Source: Psychrobacillus sp. OK028 (GTDB taxonomy: Bacteria > Bacillota > Bacilli > Bacillales_A > Planococcaceae). Taken from it: a DNA stretch of 64,000 bases. This document shows, in pieces, positions 35,183-44,782 of the stretch. Below the pieces are notes generated by a model. It worked only from the letters and a program-made list of their open reading frames with translations. It made no database searches and was not told the DNA's origin. The stretch lies in contig NZ_FNHY01000003.1 in assembly GCF_900103605.1 (NCBI RefSeq), positions 1 to 64,000 on the forward strand. The letters run 5' to 3'. Position numbers and translations under genes: made by a program. How positions within the stretch are numbered: the first letter of the stretch is position 1; the number at the start of each line of letters is the position of its first letter.

Positions 35183-35218
35183 AAATGCTGGTTGTGAAGT
35201 CATTCACGACCAGTATTT
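35183..35218. other. Sixteen-pair hairpin without T-run, gpsA-yphE gap
   Basis: Positions 35183-35198 pair fully with 35203-35218 (two G-T wobbles) around a GTCA loop. No poly-T follows on either strand, so it does not look like an ordinary terminator. It could be an operator or an RNA element. Confidence 0.5.
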
Positions 35219-35361
35219 CATTAAATTAACCAATAATATTATTTCAATAAGTATGTCCAATGCCCTTCAAAAATGATAGAAACAGGTTTTGACCTTAAAG
35301 GGGGTACAGTGCTTTTATTTTGTGGTATACTTTTTTATTGTAGAAAGGTGTGGAAGTTGTT

Positions 35362-35571
35362 GTGGTGTTACTAGTATCATCAATGGATAAAATGTGGATA
35401 TCATTTGGGTCTATGGGCTGTATGTTTTTAGCGATGGCTCTTATGTTTTTAGTAAAAAACAAATTGAATAACAAACTCATAAAGTTTATTTTAGGTCTAA
35501 TTGCATACATATTATTGTTTATAGGTTTCATCACGATGATCTATATAATTGCTAACCCAACTAGGGCTTAA
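35362..35571 (+). CDS. yphE: DUF2768 small membrane protein (YphE-like)
   Basis: About 69 aa with two membrane segments (SFGSMGCMFLAMALMFLV and FILGLIAYILLFIGFITMIYII). Position after gpsA and the KMWISFGSMG motif match B. subtilis YphE, a DUF2768 protein of unknown function. The start is uncertain: GTG 35362 has TGGAAG upstream, while GTG 35350 overlaps the AAAGGTG site. yphF follows after 13 bases. Confidence 0.82.
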   Translation: MVLLVSSMDKMWISFGSMGCMFLAMALMFLVKNKLNNKLIKFILGLIAYILLFIGFITMIYIIANPTRA

Positions 35572-35584
35572 TAAGGAGATTCCT

Positions 35585-36295
35585 ATGAAAAACGTTAAAC
35601 TTATTGCTGTTGTCATTATGCTAACAGCTTTTTTAGCAGGCTGTGGTTATAAGAGTGGTTATGAGCCTGAAAATTTATTGCCATATGAAGATCAATTAAA
35701 TTCAGTTCAAAATGCTGTGGATAGTTTTCGCGAGGATTCAGGTGGACTATTACCGATTAAAACTCGCGATCAAGAAACGGATCAATACATAAAATACCCG
35801 ATTGACTTTAGTAAAATCGTTCCATCTAAACTTGGAGAGGCTCCCGCTAATTCGTTTGAAGCTGGAGGTATTTATCAATATGTATTGATGGATGTAGAAA
35901 ACAATCCGACTGTAAAATTAGTGGATTTACGCATTGCTGATACACTACGAGATATTAACTATCGAAAAGGTATAAATGGATACGGACCTGTAGCAGAAAC
36001 GATTGCAGAAGGTGTTTTTAAACTTGACTTTAAAAAAATGGGATATAACAAAGAATTATCTGTACAGAGCCCTTATTCTGATATCCAATTACCGATAATA
36101 GCTACTGGTGACGGGAAGATCTATGTAGATTACTCTATAGAATTGAATAGAATGCTTCAGGAAACCGAAGAAGAGATAAACCCTGGAGATGATATTCGCT
36201 TTTTGTTAACTGATAATTTTGCCATAGTACCAGCTTATTCTCTTCCATATACAGTAAATGAAAAGAATGAACCAGTGTTTATGTTAAACAAATAA
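35585..36295 (+). CDS. yphF: Lipoprotein YphF
   Basis: 236-aa protein with a lipoprotein signal peptide: basic start, hydrophobic core and lipobox LAGC with Cys20. The rest is soluble and would be outside the membrane. Place and size match B. subtilis YphF, whose function is unknown. ATG 35585 follows AAGGAG; the longer upstream reading would ruin the signal peptide. It lies between yphE and spoIVA. Confidence 0.86.
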   Translation: MKNVKLIAVVIMLTAFLAGCGYKSGYEPENLLPYEDQLNSVQNAVDSFREDSGGLLPIKTRDQETDQYIKYPIDFSKIVPSKLGEAPANSFEAGGIYQYVLMDVENNPTVKLVDLRIADTLRDINYRKGINGYGPVAETIAEGVFKLDFKKMGYNKELSVQSPYSDIQLPIIATGDGKIYVDYSIELNRMLQETEEEINPGDDIRFLLTDNFAIVPAYSLPYTVNEKNEPVFMLNK

Positions 36296-36298
36296 AAA

Positions 36299-36335
36299 GG
36301 ACGTTTCGTGCTATATGCATGAAACGTTTTTTTTG
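36299..36335 (+). terminator. Terminator after yphF
   Basis: ACGTTTCGTGC pairs with GCATGAAACGT around TATAT, then TTTTTTT. Confidence 0.88.
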
Positions 36336-36370
36336 TGCATATATTAAATTGCTAAGAAAGGAGAGTATCC

Positions 36371-37849
36371 ATGTCGAGTAAACTGTATGAACAGATAGCA
36401 GAAAGAACGAATGGTGATGTGTATATTGGTGTAGTTGGCCCTGTGCGAGTCGGTAAATCTACTTTTGTCAAACGTGTAATGGAGTTAGTTGTCATTCCGA
36501 ACATTCAAGAAGAGGCTGAACGTTTACGTGCACAAGATGAATTGCCACAAAGTTCTCCTGGTAATGTAATTATGACGGCTGAGCCTAAATTTGTGCCTGC
36601 ACACGGGACAAATATTCATTTAGGGGAAGACCAGCTTCGATTACAGATTAGATTAGTAGATTGTGTGGGGTACATGATTGATGGCATTAAAACGCATTCT
36701 GGTGAGGAAGGTCAAAAGCTTGTGCATACCCCGTGGCATAGCGAAGCAATACCTTTCGAAGAAGCAGCTAGAATCGGCACAGACAAAGTAATTAGAGATC
36801 ATTCTACAATCGGAATTGTGGTCACAACAGATGGAACAGTAAATAATATCCCGCGCCTAGCAGCTGAAGCTGCAGAGCAACAAATTATCACTCAACTGAA
36901 AGAGATTGGAAAGCCGTTTGTTATCGTTTTAAATAGTAAAAATCCCGGTCATTTAGAAACGATCCAATTAAGTGAAGAGTTACAAAGACAACATGAAGTT
37001 CCAGTAATTGCAACTGCCGTTGACCGTATGACTGCTGAGGAAATTCAATACATACTCCAACAAGCACTCTATGAATTTCCGATCACGGATATTGAATTAG
37101 TTAAGCCAGATTGGACGGATGTATTAGAACCGGATCATTTTGTTAACAACGCCATTACTTCCTCTTTACAAGAATGGTTGCAAATCGTTTCTAAAATGAA
37201 AGACGTGAAGGAATTAGCTTCTAGATTTAAGCAGGTTCCTTTTATACAGTCTGCAGAAGTAGTCGAGGCAAACCCAGGCAGAGGATCTGCATGCATACAA
37301 ATCGGCTTGAAGCCTGAAGTATTTCAAGAAGTTTGTGATGAATGGCTAGAGGAGCCGATCGAATCGAAAAAGGATTGGCTGCTATTTGTTAAAGAGGCTT
37401 CAACAGCTAAAAAGGCATACAATAAATTTTCCGAAGCATTAGAAGCAGCTAAAAAACATGGCTACGGCGTATCATTACCGACTATTCAAGATTTTCAACC
37501 GACAGCACCAGAAATTATTAAACAAAATAATTTCTACGGTGTCAGCTTAAAAGCTAAAGCCGCTTCACTTCATATCATTCGAGTAGATATGGAGGCTGAA
37601 TTCGCCCCATTAATCGGTTCTGAATTTCATAGTCAGCAACTATTAAAGGATTTAAAACATGGATATTTACACGACCGAGACGCATTATGGCAAACACAGG
37701 TTTTCGGAACTTCACTAGTGGAGGTACTAAAAGAAAGTTTGCGATATAAAACAGAAAGTGTATCCGATGTTGCGAAGAAAAGAATGCGCGAAACGATTGA
37801 AAGAATGGTTAACGAAGGTGATCGAGGGATGGTCACATTTATATTGTAA
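36371..37849 (+). CDS. spoIVA: Stage IV sporulation protein A (SpoIVA)
   Basis: 492-aa morphogenetic ATPase that polymerises on the forespore surface as the base of the spore coat. The Walker A motif GPVRVGKST is at residues 25-33, followed by the P-loop-associated LVDCVGYM region and the threonine-rich VVTTDGTV. The C terminus ends in the hydrophobic MVTFIL, which in B. subtilis helps binding to SpoVM and the membrane. AAAGGAGAG lies before the ATG. Mother-cell (sigma-E) expression is expected, but I could not place a promoter. Confidence 0.97.
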   Translation: MSSKLYEQIAERTNGDVYIGVVGPVRVGKSTFVKRVMELVVIPNIQEEAERLRAQDELPQSSPGNVIMTAEPKFVPAHGTNIHLGEDQLRLQIRLVDCVGYMIDGIKTHSGEEGQKLVHTPWHSEAIPFEEAARIGTDKVIRDHSTIGIVVTTDGTVNNIPRLAAEAAEQQIITQLKEIGKPFVIVLNSKNPGHLETIQLSEELQRQHEVPVIATAVDRMTAEEIQYILQQALYEFPITDIELVKPDWTDVLEPDHFVNNAITSSLQEWLQIVSKMKDVKELASRFKQVPFIQSAEVVEANPGRGSACIQIGLKPEVFQEVCDEWLEEPIESKKDWLLFVKEASTAKKAYNKFSEALEAAKKHGYGVSLPTIQDFQPTAPEIIKQNNFYGVSLKAKAASLHIIRVDMEAEFAPLIGSEFHSQQLLKDLKHGYLHDRDALWQTQVFGTSLVEVLKESLRYKTESVSDVAKKRMRETIERMVNEGDRGMVTFIL

Positions 37850-37856
37850 ATCCAAT

Positions 37857-37893
37857 ACAGGACTTTTTGCGACTATGCAAAAAGTCCTGTTAT
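37857..37893 (+). terminator. Terminator after spoIVA
   Basis: ACAGGACTTTTTGC pairs perfectly with GCAAAAAGTCCTGT around GACTAT. The T-run is short (TATTG). Confidence 0.8.
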
Positions 37894-37947
37894 TGCGTTA
37901 AAATGCCCTTTTTTTGAGGAAACTTAGTGAAATACGTGTAAATTGTG

Positions 37948-37976
37948 TTGCGAAGGTTTTTTTGTTGTGATACTCT
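37948..37976 (+). promoter_or_regulatory. Candidate sigma-A promoter of hbs
   Basis: TTGCGA (37948-37953), 17 bases, TACTCT (37971-37976). Spacing is right and it lies 46 bases before the hbs start. Confidence 0.4.
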
Positions 37977-38021
37977 TTTTACAGGATTGAAGCTATCTTC
38001 CTTTGAGAGGAGGTGAATGGT

Positions 38022-38294
38022 ATGAATAAAACAGAACTAGTTAACTCTGTTGCTGAAGCTACAGAACTTTCTAAAAAAGATGCTACTAAAGCTGTTGAGG
38101 CTGTATTTGAATCAATTCAAACTGCTCTTGCAGATGGTGAAAAAGTTCAATTGATCGGTTTTGGAAACTTTGAAGTTCGTGAACGTGCTGCTCGTAAGGG
38201 ACGTAACCCACAAACAGGTAAAGAAATCGACATCGCTGCTAGCAAAGTACCTGCGTTTAAACCAGGTAAAGCACTTAAAGACGCAGTTAAATAA
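38022..38294 (+). CDS. hbs: DNA-binding protein HU
   Basis: 90-aa histone-like protein that bends and compacts DNA. The N-terminal dimer helices ([20 protein letters not shown]), the [20 protein letters not shown] arm that enters the minor groove, and the end [14 protein letters not shown] are all canonical. ATG 38022 is preferred over GTG 38013, which lies in the strong AGAGGAGGTG site. Codon use looks like that of a highly expressed gene (inference). A hairpin terminator follows. Confidence 0.98.
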   Translation: MNKTELVNSVAEATELSKKDATKAVEAVFESIQTALADGEKVQLIGFGNFEVRERAARKGRNPQTGKEIDIAASKVPAFKPGKALKDAVK

Positions 38295-38312
38295 CTGATG
38301 TTGTAGTACATA

Positions 38313-38355
38313 GAACGGTTATTGTGGAGCTTGCTTCACGGTAGCCGTTCTTTTC
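38313..38355 (+). terminator. Terminator after hbs
   Basis: GAACGGTTATTGTGGAGC pairs imperfectly with GCTTCACGGTAGCCGTTC, then TTTTC. Confidence 0.8.
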
Positions 38356-38458
38356 AATTAGAAACTAAAAATGCTGCTATATGATAAATTTATTTTAAAT
38401 AAGTATTTCATATGCTAAGATGCAATTTATATAATACATAGTTTTAGGGGGTCCACAG

Positions 38459-39028
38459 ATGACAAATGTCGATCTGAACAAGATAGAAGAAGCTGTTAAA
38501 ATGATTTTAGAGGCAGTCGGAGAAGATCCAACTAGAGAAGGACTTTTAGAAACTCCTAAAAGAGTATCTAAAATGTACGCAGAAATGTTCGAAGGCTTGC
38601 ATCAGGATCCTAAGGAATATTTTAAAACCGTCTTTAACGAAGAGCATGAAGAGTTAGTATTAGTAAAGGACATCCCTTTTTACTCTATGTGTGAGCATCA
38701 TTTAGTACCTTTTTATGGTAAAGCACATGTTGCATATATTCCACGTAATGGCGTGGTTACTGGTTTAAGCAAACTTGCTAGAGCGGTAGAGACAACTGCT
38801 AGAAGACCTCAGCTGCAAGAAAGAATCACTTCAAGTGTTGCAGATGATATTATGCAAATGCTTAATCCGCACGGTGTTTACGTAGTTGTGGAAGCTGAGC
38901 ATATGTGTATGACGATGCGAGGTATTAAAAAACCTGGTGCAAAAACGATCACTGCTGTAGCACGCGGAATTTTAGAAACGGACGATGTAAAGCGTTCGGA
39001 AATACTTTCCTTCATAAAGATGAAGTAA
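38459..39028 (+). CDS. folE: GTP cyclohydrolase I
   Basis: 189-aa enzyme that turns GTP into dihydroneopterin triphosphate, the first step of folate synthesis (mtrA of B. subtilis). The zinc motif [19 protein letters not shown] and the second zinc cysteine in [10 protein letters not shown] are present; [10 protein letters not shown] and [13 protein letters not shown] are conserved. It precedes mtrB, as in the B. subtilis mtr operon. GGGGG lies upstream of ATG 38459. Confidence 0.97.
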   Translation: MTNVDLNKIEEAVKMILEAVGEDPTREGLLETPKRVSKMYAEMFEGLHQDPKEYFKTVFNEEHEELVLVKDIPFYSMCEHHLVPFYGKAHVAYIPRNGVVTGLSKLARAVETTARRPQLQERITSSVADDIMQMLNPHGVYVVVEAEHMCMTMRGIKKPGAKTITAVARGILETDDVKRSEILSFIKMK

Positions 39029-39095
39029 CACCTTTGGATGTCGGCTTTAGAATATGGTATGATGGAAAAAGACTGTGAACAAAGGAGACTATATT

Positions 39096-39317
39096 ATGTC
39101 TGGTTCAGATTATATTTTGATAAAAGCAGAAGAAGATGGAGTTCATGTAATTGGCCTTACTAGAGGAACAGATACAAAATTTCATCATTCTGAAAAACTA
39201 GATATGGGTGAAGTAATGATTGCCCAGTTTACCGAGCATACGTCAGCCATGAAAATCAGAGGAAAAGCATCTATCCATTCTGCAAATGGTATTATTCAAT
39301 CCGATGCGAAAAAATAA
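39096..39317 (+). CDS. mtrB: Tryptophan RNA-binding attenuation protein TRAP
   Basis: 73-aa protein that forms an 11-mer ring and, with tryptophan, binds GAG/UAG repeats in trp leaders. [17 protein letters not shown] and the [16 protein letters not shown] region are nearly those of B. subtilis. The RNA-contact residues correspond to Lys34, Lys53 and Arg55. AAAGGAG lies before ATG 39096. The trp operon that it controls in B. subtilis is not at its usual place between aroH and hisC in this window. Confidence 0.96.
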   Translation: MSGSDYILIKAEEDGVHVIGLTRGTDTKFHHSEKLDMGEVMIAQFTEHTSAMKIRGKASIHSANGIIQSDAKK

Positions 39318-39372
39318 TTTTTATATAGCCTGATAAACAGATTAAGCGCGGTTGGGAAATGGAGTAAAGTGT

Positions 39373-40134
39373 ATGAACGAAGCATTGATCAAACAACATA
39401 TAAAACAGTATAAAGATGGTATTCTCAAACAAGTTCAGCAAAAAACGTTGTTGAAATATACCGGGGCTCCTGTCATTGATGAAGAGCGTTTGTTTTTTAC
39501 ACTTTTGCCACTTTTGAATGGGGAAGAATGGGAAGATTCTCAAAGTAAGTCCGCCATTGCAGTGACGCTTATTTTTTCTGCATTAGCTGCCCACGACTTA
39601 GTAAAAGAGTCGAGTGCAACAACGAAAGCACAGCAGCTACAAGTATTAGCTGGGGATTATTATAGTGGGAAATATTATCAGTTACTTGCAAGCGACAAAC
39701 AATTAGATTTAATCCAGCAATTGTCTGAAGGTATCGCTGCTATATCTGAGAACAAAACTAGATTTTATGATCGACAATTATATAGCTTTGATGAACTAAT
39801 TCAATCGATCCAACTAATAGAATCTAAATCTATCGAACAATTTTTGGAATATTATTCTTATCACGACTATGTATTTTTTATGAAGGAATCTCTGCTACTT
39901 ATCACATTAAAAAAAGAGCTAGCTGCCTATGAACAAGGGGAGCAACCTTTTTATATTAGTAAATCTAGTCAATTACAAGCTAATCTCAATTTGCTACAAA
40001 CTGAGATAAAAAAAGTGGAATCGTTACTCATAAATGAGATTAAAAACTCCGAGCTATTACAAGACCAGCTAAAAAGTATTATTTTAAGCAAATTAAAAAT
40101 ATGCACCTTAGAAAAGCAGTTGAGAGAAGGTTAA
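39373..40134 (+). CDS. hepS: Heptaprenyl diphosphate synthase component I
   Basis: 253-aa small subunit that with HepT makes the C35 side chain of menaquinone-7. It has no catalytic DDxxD, as expected for component I, and shows the helical pattern and FYDRQLYSFDELIQSI segment of the family. Sequence conservation is low in this family, so the call rests much on its place before menG and hepT. ATG 39373 follows GGAG. menG begins three bases after its stop. Confidence 0.9.
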   Translation: MNEALIKQHIKQYKDGILKQVQQKTLLKYTGAPVIDEERLFFTLLPLLNGEEWEDSQSKSAIAVTLIFSALAAHDLVKESSATTKAQQLQVLAGDYYSGKYYQLLASDKQLDLIQQLSEGIAAISENKTRFYDRQLYSFDELIQSIQLIESKSIEQFLEYYSYHDYVFFMKESLLLITLKKELAAYEQGEQPFYISKSSQLQANLNLLQTEIKKVESLLINEIKNSELLQDQLKSIILSKLKICTLEKQLREG

Positions 40135-40137
40135 TCC

Positions 40138-40842
40138 ATGGGAAAAACAAAAGAACAACATGTGCATGAAGTTTTTGAAAAGATATCCGATAATTATGAT
40201 TCGATGAACTCGGTTATTAGTTTTCAACAGCATAAAGCATGGCGTAAAGATACGATGAATGCCATGCAAGTAAAACCCGGAAGCAAAGCACTGGACGTAT
40301 GCTGTGGAACAGCAGATTGGACAATTGCACTTGCTGAGGCAACTGGACCAACTGGTGAGGTTCGTGGATTAGATTTTAGTCAAAATATGTTGAATGTTGG
40401 CTTAGAAAAAGTAAAACATATATCACAGATAGAGTTAATACAAGGAAATGCAATGGAATTACCTTTTGAAGATAATTCTTTTGATTATGTTACGATTGGT
40501 TTCGGCTTACGCAATGTACCAGATTATACACAAGTACTAAGTGAGATGAATCGTGTGGCTAAACCAGGCGGAATGGTTGTTTGTTTAGAAACTTCTCAAC
40601 CAGATTCAAAATTATTCAATGGTTTATTCCGATTTTATTTCCGCTACATCATGCCGATATTTGGGAAGCTTTTCGCGAAAAGTTATAAAGAATATTCGTG
40701 GTTACAGGAATCTGCTAAAGAGTTTCCAAATAGAGCACAGTTATCTAAGTTGTTTGAAAAAGTGGGCTTAGTAAATGTAACGAGTAAACCTTACAGTGGT
40801 GGAGCGGCTGCTAGACATATAGGGTACAAAAAAGATATTTAA
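40138..40842 (+). CDS. menG: Demethylmenaquinone methyltransferase
   Basis: 234-aa UbiE/MenG-family SAM-dependent enzyme that makes the last step of menaquinone synthesis. SAM motif I is [12 protein letters not shown] near residues 46-57, followed by [11 protein letters not shown] and the family signature [15 protein letters not shown]. The C-terminal [11 protein letters not shown] is typical. It lies between hepS and hepT, the conserved Bacillus order. Confidence 0.97.
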   Translation: MGKTKEQHVHEVFEKISDNYDSMNSVISFQQHKAWRKDTMNAMQVKPGSKALDVCCGTADWTIALAEATGPTGEVRGLDFSQNMLNVGLEKVKHISQIELIQGNAMELPFEDNSFDYVTIGFGLRNVPDYTQVLSEMNRVAKPGGMVVCLETSQPDSKLFNGLFRFYFRYIMPIFGKLFAKSYKEYSWLQESAKEFPNRAQLSKLFEKVGLVNVTSKPYSGGAAARHIGYKKDI

Positions 40843-40860
40843 GTGAGTGAGGTTGTAACC

Positions 40861-41835
40861 GTGGATAAGATGAAGTTAAAGTTACTCTATTCCGATTTAA
40901 AATCGGATCTTGATATCATCGAAAAAGAATTAGCTATAGCGGTGAATTCATCATCTCACTTACTGAATGAGGCGTCTCTCCACTTACTTCTAGCTGGTGG
41001 TAAACGAATTAGACCTGTTTTCGTGCTACTTGCAGCGAAATTTGGAAATTATTCAATAGACTCTATTAAAAATGTAGCTGTTACTGTTGAACTCATTCAT
41101 ATGGCTTCTCTTGTCCATGATGATGTAATTGACGACGCAGAAACAAGACGTGGTAGAGAAACGGTGAAGGCACAATGGAATAATCGGGTAGCGATGTATA
41201 CAGGGGATTTTCTTTTTGCAAACGCAATTGAATACATAACAGATTTACAAAATACATATGCACATGAAGTATTATCACAAACAATGGTGGAACTTTGTAT
41301 CGGGGAAATTATCCAAATCGAGGATAAGCACTATCTCGAACAAACAGTTCGTGACTATTTACGTCGGATTAAACGCAAAACAGCCATTTTAATATCTGCA
41401 AGTTGTGAATTGGGAGCTATTGCTTCCGGAGCAGATGAGAAAACAGTTAGGCATTTGAAGCTATTTGGCTATTATGTCGGTATGTCTTTCCAAATTATTG
41501 ATGATATCTTAGACCTTACTTCAACCGACGAACAATTAGGAAAACCAGCTGGATCTGATCTTGTCCAGGGAAATATAACTTTGCCTGTTCTTTATGTTAA
41601 AAACGACCCTATTATCCAACCGTTGTTGAGAGAAGTATTAGAAGGGTCGATTAGTCACGAAAATAGACAACTACTATTGGCGAAAATTCGCGAATCCAAC
41701 GGTATTGATCGTGCCAAACGTATAAGTAATAATTATTTGGAAAAAGCGCTAAATGAAGTGAAGCAGTTGCCTGCAAATTCTGCTAAGAAATCGTTACAAA
41801 ATATTGCGTTGTTTATGAGTAAAAGAAAATTTTAA
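40861..41835 (+). CDS. hepT: Heptaprenyl diphosphate synthase component II
   Basis: 324-aa trans-prenyltransferase, the catalytic subunit. The first aspartate-rich motif is HDDVIDDAETRRG and the second is QIIDDILDLTS; GGKRIRPVFVLLAAK is the IPP-binding stretch. GTG 40861 has GTGAGG at good spacing and fits relatives. GTG 40843 directly after the menG stop is an alternative that would add six residues. It completes the menaquinone side-chain unit. Confidence 0.95.
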   Translation: MDKMKLKLLYSDLKSDLDIIEKELAIAVNSSSHLLNEASLHLLLAGGKRIRPVFVLLAAKFGNYSIDSIKNVAVTVELIHMASLVHDDVIDDAETRRGRETVKAQWNNRVAMYTGDFLFANAIEYITDLQNTYAHEVLSQTMVELCIGEIIQIEDKHYLEQTVRDYLRRIKRKTAILISASCELGAIASGADEKTVRHLKLFGYYVGMSFQIIDDILDLTSTDEQLGKPAGSDLVQGNITLPVLYVKNDPIIQPLLREVLEGSISHENRQLLLAKIRESNGIDRAKRISNNYLEKALNEVKQLPANSAKKSLQNIALFMSKRKF

Positions 41836-41969
41836 TTAGGCATTATTTAAAATAGACACTCGAAGTGTTGAACCTTCTGATAATTTAATTTGAAAAGAAT
41901 GGCGTATAATGATAATATTTGTAACGGTGGAGTATAAAGTCCATTATATATATTCGAGGAGTGTTAACT

Positions 41970-42416
41970 ATGGAAAAAACATTTTTAATGGTAAAACCTG
42001 ATGGCGTACAACGTAACTTAATCGGTGAAATCGTAGGTCGTTTTGAAGCAAAAGGATTCCAACTAGTTGGAGCAAAATTAATGCAAATCCCAACTGAACT
42101 TGCTGAGCAACATTACGGTGAGCACAAAGAACGCCCATTCTTCGGTGAATTAGTAGATTTCATCACTTCTGGACCAGTTTTCGCAATGGTTTGGGAAGGT
42201 GAAAATGTTATCTCAACTGCTCGTTTATTAGTAGGTGCTACAAACCCTAAAGAATCAGCTCCTGGAACTATCCGCGGAGATTTCGCAGTAACTGTAGGGA
42301 AAAACATTATCCATGGTTCTGACGCTCCAGAAAGCGCTGAACGCGAAATCGGATTATTCTTCAAACAAGAAGAGTTAGTATCTTACAAAAAAGATGCTAA
42401 CAACTGGATTAACTAA
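41970..42416 (+). CDS. ndk: Nucleoside diphosphate kinase
   Basis: 148-aa enzyme that equilibrates NTP pools. The N-terminal [19 protein letters not shown] and the catalytic histidine in [16 protein letters not shown] are canonical. AGGAG precedes ATG 41970. It follows the hep-men unit by a 134-base gap and has its own strong terminator. cheR follows, as in B. subtilis. Confidence 0.98.
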   Translation: MEKTFLMVKPDGVQRNLIGEIVGRFEAKGFQLVGAKLMQIPTELAEQHYGEHKERPFFGELVDFITSGPVFAMVWEGENVISTARLLVGATNPKESAPGTIRGDFAVTVGKNIIHGSDAPESAEREIGLFFKQEELVSYKKDANNWIN

Positions 42417-42424
42417 TAACAAAT

Positions 42425-42462
42425 TGGTTGTTTATGGCTTCGGTCATAAACAACCTTTTTTT
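42425..42462 (+). terminator. Terminator after ndk
   Basis: GGTTGTTTATG pairs with CATAAACAACC around a GCTTCGGT loop (CTTCGG tetraloop), followed by TTTTTTTG. Confidence 0.94.
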
Positions 42463-42722
42463 GTGGGATTTTTTTACTATTCCAACTTGGAAGCCGATTT
42501 TTCCAACTAAATCATTCAAATTTCCAACTAAACTACTCCAAATTCCAACTAACGAACTTACCTCTATGAAAAAGGACAACACCCAGCTAGAATTCCTCTC
42601 TTTTTATAAGATTACTACCATTTTTACGGTTCTTTGAGCAATTTGTCTGTGTTTTTTGTATGTTCGAAAAGCTATGTTTAAGATATACTAAATATAGGGT
42701 TTTAGAAAGGGGCGAAATCATT
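42463..42722. other. Intergenic region between ndk and cheR
   Basis: About 260 bases. After the ndk terminator comes the 21-bp array at 42480-42553. The rest (42554-42722) is AT-rich; GATATACTAAATA near 42682 may hold a -10 element for cheR. A reading frame crosses the array but has no ribosome binding site. Confidence 0.55.
42480..42553. repeat. 21-bp periodic array, core TTCCAACTAA
   Basis: TCCAACT recurs at 42481, 42502, 42523 and 42544, exactly 21 bases apart each time, with AT-rich spacers of differing sequence. The first copy reads TTCCAACTTG, the others TTCCAACTAA. The period is the same as that of the 17155 array, but the core is different. Confidence 0.85.
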
Positions 42723-43493
42723 TTGCCGGACTATATTAAATTTGTGGATTCCATAAAGATAAAAACAGGCATTGACCTCGCAGCGTATAAAGAGGCTCAG
42801 ATGCGACGTAGACTTACTTCTTTGTATGAAAAAAAGGGGTATAAAAATTTTGTCGAATTTTATCAAGCACTTGACTCGAATCGGGATCTATTAAATGAGT
42901 TTCTCGATCGTATGACTATCAATGTATCAGAGTTTTATCGGAATGCAAAACGCTGGGATATACTTGAAAATAAAATCTTTCCAAAACTATTAGCATCAAA
43001 TAAACGCTTGAAAATTTGGAGTGCCGCATGCTCCACCGGAGAAGAACCTTATACAATTGCAATGGTCCTGTCCAATCATGTCCCTTTATCCCAAGTTGCT
43101 ATTCATGCAACGGACTTAGATGAAAATGCAATACAGCGTGCGAAAGTTGGCATTTATCCTGAACGTTCATTAGCCGAAGTACCAACAGAGATGAAAGCTA
43201 AGTACTTTGAGAACCAAAGTCCTTTTTATAAAATAAATGATTCGGTTAAAAAGACGGTAACATTTAAAAAACATAATCTATTGAAAGATACATATGATAA
43301 AAATTATGATTTAATCGTTTGTCGAAATGTTATGATTTATTTTACAGAAGAAGCAAAGAATCAAATATATCAAAACTTTAGTGATTCGCTTCGAACTGGA
43401 GGAATACTCTTTGTTGGAAGTACCGAACAGATATTCAATCCAGGCAAGTATGGATTTGAAACCGAGGACACTTTTTTTTATCGGAAATTATAA
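42723..43493 (+). CDS. cheR: Chemotaxis protein methyltransferase CheR
   Basis: 256-aa SAM-dependent enzyme that methylates glutamates of chemoreceptors. The helical N-terminal domain (AYKEAQMRRRLTSL, FLDRMTINVSEFYRN) precedes the SAM domain with WSAACSTGEEPYTIAM, HATDLDENAI and VCRNVMIYFTEE. TTG 42723 follows AAAGGGGCG and gives the typical start MPDYIKF. It stands alone here and heads the aromatic region, as in B. subtilis. Confidence 0.96.
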   Translation: MPDYIKFVDSIKIKTGIDLAAYKEAQMRRRLTSLYEKKGYKNFVEFYQALDSNRDLLNEFLDRMTINVSEFYRNAKRWDILENKIFPKLLASNKRLKIWSAACSTGEEPYTIAMVLSNHVPLSQVAIHATDLDENAIQRAKVGIYPERSLAEVPTEMKAKYFENQSPFYKINDSVKKTVTFKKHNLLKDTYDKNYDLIVCRNVMIYFTEEAKNQIYQNFSDSLRTGGILFVGSTEQIFNPGKYGFETEDTFFYRKL

Positions 43494-43598
43494 ATGGAAC
43501 TGTCCGAGGTTTTTCGGGCAGTTTTCTTCTATACTTTGTTTGGAAATTTTGTTATAGTAATAAACAAATACTTTAGCGAGTTGAAGGAGGAAAGTGTT

Positions 43599-44780
43599 AT
43601 GAGATATTTAACTGCAGGTGAGTCACATGGACCACAACTAACAGCAATTATTGAAGGGTTACCAGCACAATTAGAAATTACAGCTGAAATGATAAATAAA
43701 GAATTAAAACGACGTCAAGGTGGTCATGGTCGTGGGAGACGTATGCAAATTGAAAAAGATACAGTTGCAATTACGTCAGGTGTACGTCACGGAAAAACGT
43801 TGGGATCTCCAGTTTGTCTAGTTGTGAACAATGATGATTGGAAGCACTGGACAAATATAATGGGTATTGAGCCTCTGGGTGAGGAAATCGATCCCGAGGA
43901 TATTAAAAGACAAATTACGAGACCACGCCCTGGACATGCAGATTTAGTTGGTGGCATGAAATATGGTCATCGAGATTTACGTAATGTTCTTGAGCGCTCT
44001 TCTGCACGAGAAACTACGGTAAGAGTTGCGGTAGGTGCAGTTGCAAAAGAATTGCTTCGCAAACTCGGCATCTCCATTGTGGCTCACGTAACAAAAATTG
44101 GTGGGATAGAAGCTAACTTGGATTTAACTAATGGAAAGACTATAGAGGAAATTCGTGACATTGTGGAGGCAGACCCGGTTTATTGTGTTGATCCGGAAGC
44201 ATCTGAGAAAATGGTAGAAGCGATCGACAATGCAAAAAAGGCTGGAGATACGATTGGTGGAGTAGTAGAGGTTATCGTTTCTGGCATGCCAGCAGGAGTT
44301 GGCAGTTATGTTCATTATGATCGTAAGTTAGACGGTAAACTAGCAATGGCTATGATGAGTATTAATGCCTTTAAAGGTGTAGAAGTAGGATTAGGTTTTG
44401 AAATGGCGAATCTTTTTGGAAGCCAAGTTCATGATCAGATCTCTTGGAGCGAAACAGGAGGTTATACACGTGATACAAACCGTCTAGGTGGTCTAGAGGG
44501 TGGTATGTCTACTGGCATGCCTATAGTAGTTCGTGGAGTGATGAAGCCGATTCCTACTCTTTACAAGCCACTTCAAAGTGTAGATATCGATACGAAGGAG
44601 CCGTTCAAGGCAAGTATTGAAAGATCAGATAGCTGTGCCGTGCCTGCAGCTTCTGTAGTTGCTGAAGCAGTTATTGCATGGGAGATTGCACAAGCTGTAT
44701 TAGAAACCTTCCATGGCGATAAAATAGACACATTACTTGCAGATATAGAAAGTCATCGAGCATATACAAAGGGGTTTTAA
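43599..44780 (+). CDS. aroC: Chorismate synthase
   Basis: 393-aa FMN-dependent enzyme that makes chorismate from EPSP (called aroF in B. subtilis). [29 protein letters not shown] and [15 protein letters not shown] are family signatures, and [12 protein letters not shown] lies near the end. ATG 43599 follows AAGGAGG. It starts a compact run aroC-aroB-aroH-hisC-tyrA-aroA with gaps of 22 bases or fewer. Confidence 0.97.
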   Translation: MRYLTAGESHGPQLTAIIEGLPAQLEITAEMINKELKRRQGGHGRGRRMQIEKDTVAITSGVRHGKTLGSPVCLVVNNDDWKHWTNIMGIEPLGEEIDPEDIKRQITRPRPGHADLVGGMKYGHRDLRNVLERSSARETTVRVAVGAVAKELLRKLGISIVAHVTKIGGIEANLDLTNGKTIEEIRDIVEADPVYCVDPEASEKMVEAIDNAKKAGDTIGGVVEVIVSGMPAGVGSYVHYDRKLDGKLAMAMMSINAFKGVEVGLGFEMANLFGSQVHDQISWSETGGYTRDTNRLGGLEGGMSTGMPIVVRGVMKPIPTLYKPLQSVDIDTKEPFKASIERSDSCAVPAASVVAEAVIAWEIAQAVLETFHGDKIDTLLADIESHRAYTKGF

Positions 44781-44782
44781 TA

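Noticed and set aside
42428-42637. Plus-strand frame across the 21-bp array (69 codons)
   Set aside because: The array gives a seven-residue repeat (FPTK-like) only because 21 is a multiple of three. It starts inside the ndk terminator and has no ribosome binding site.
43494-43598. N-terminal extension of chorismate synthase
   Set aside because: The frame is open to the cheR stop, but AAGGAGG and the conserved first residues [11 protein letters not shown] fix the start at 43599.
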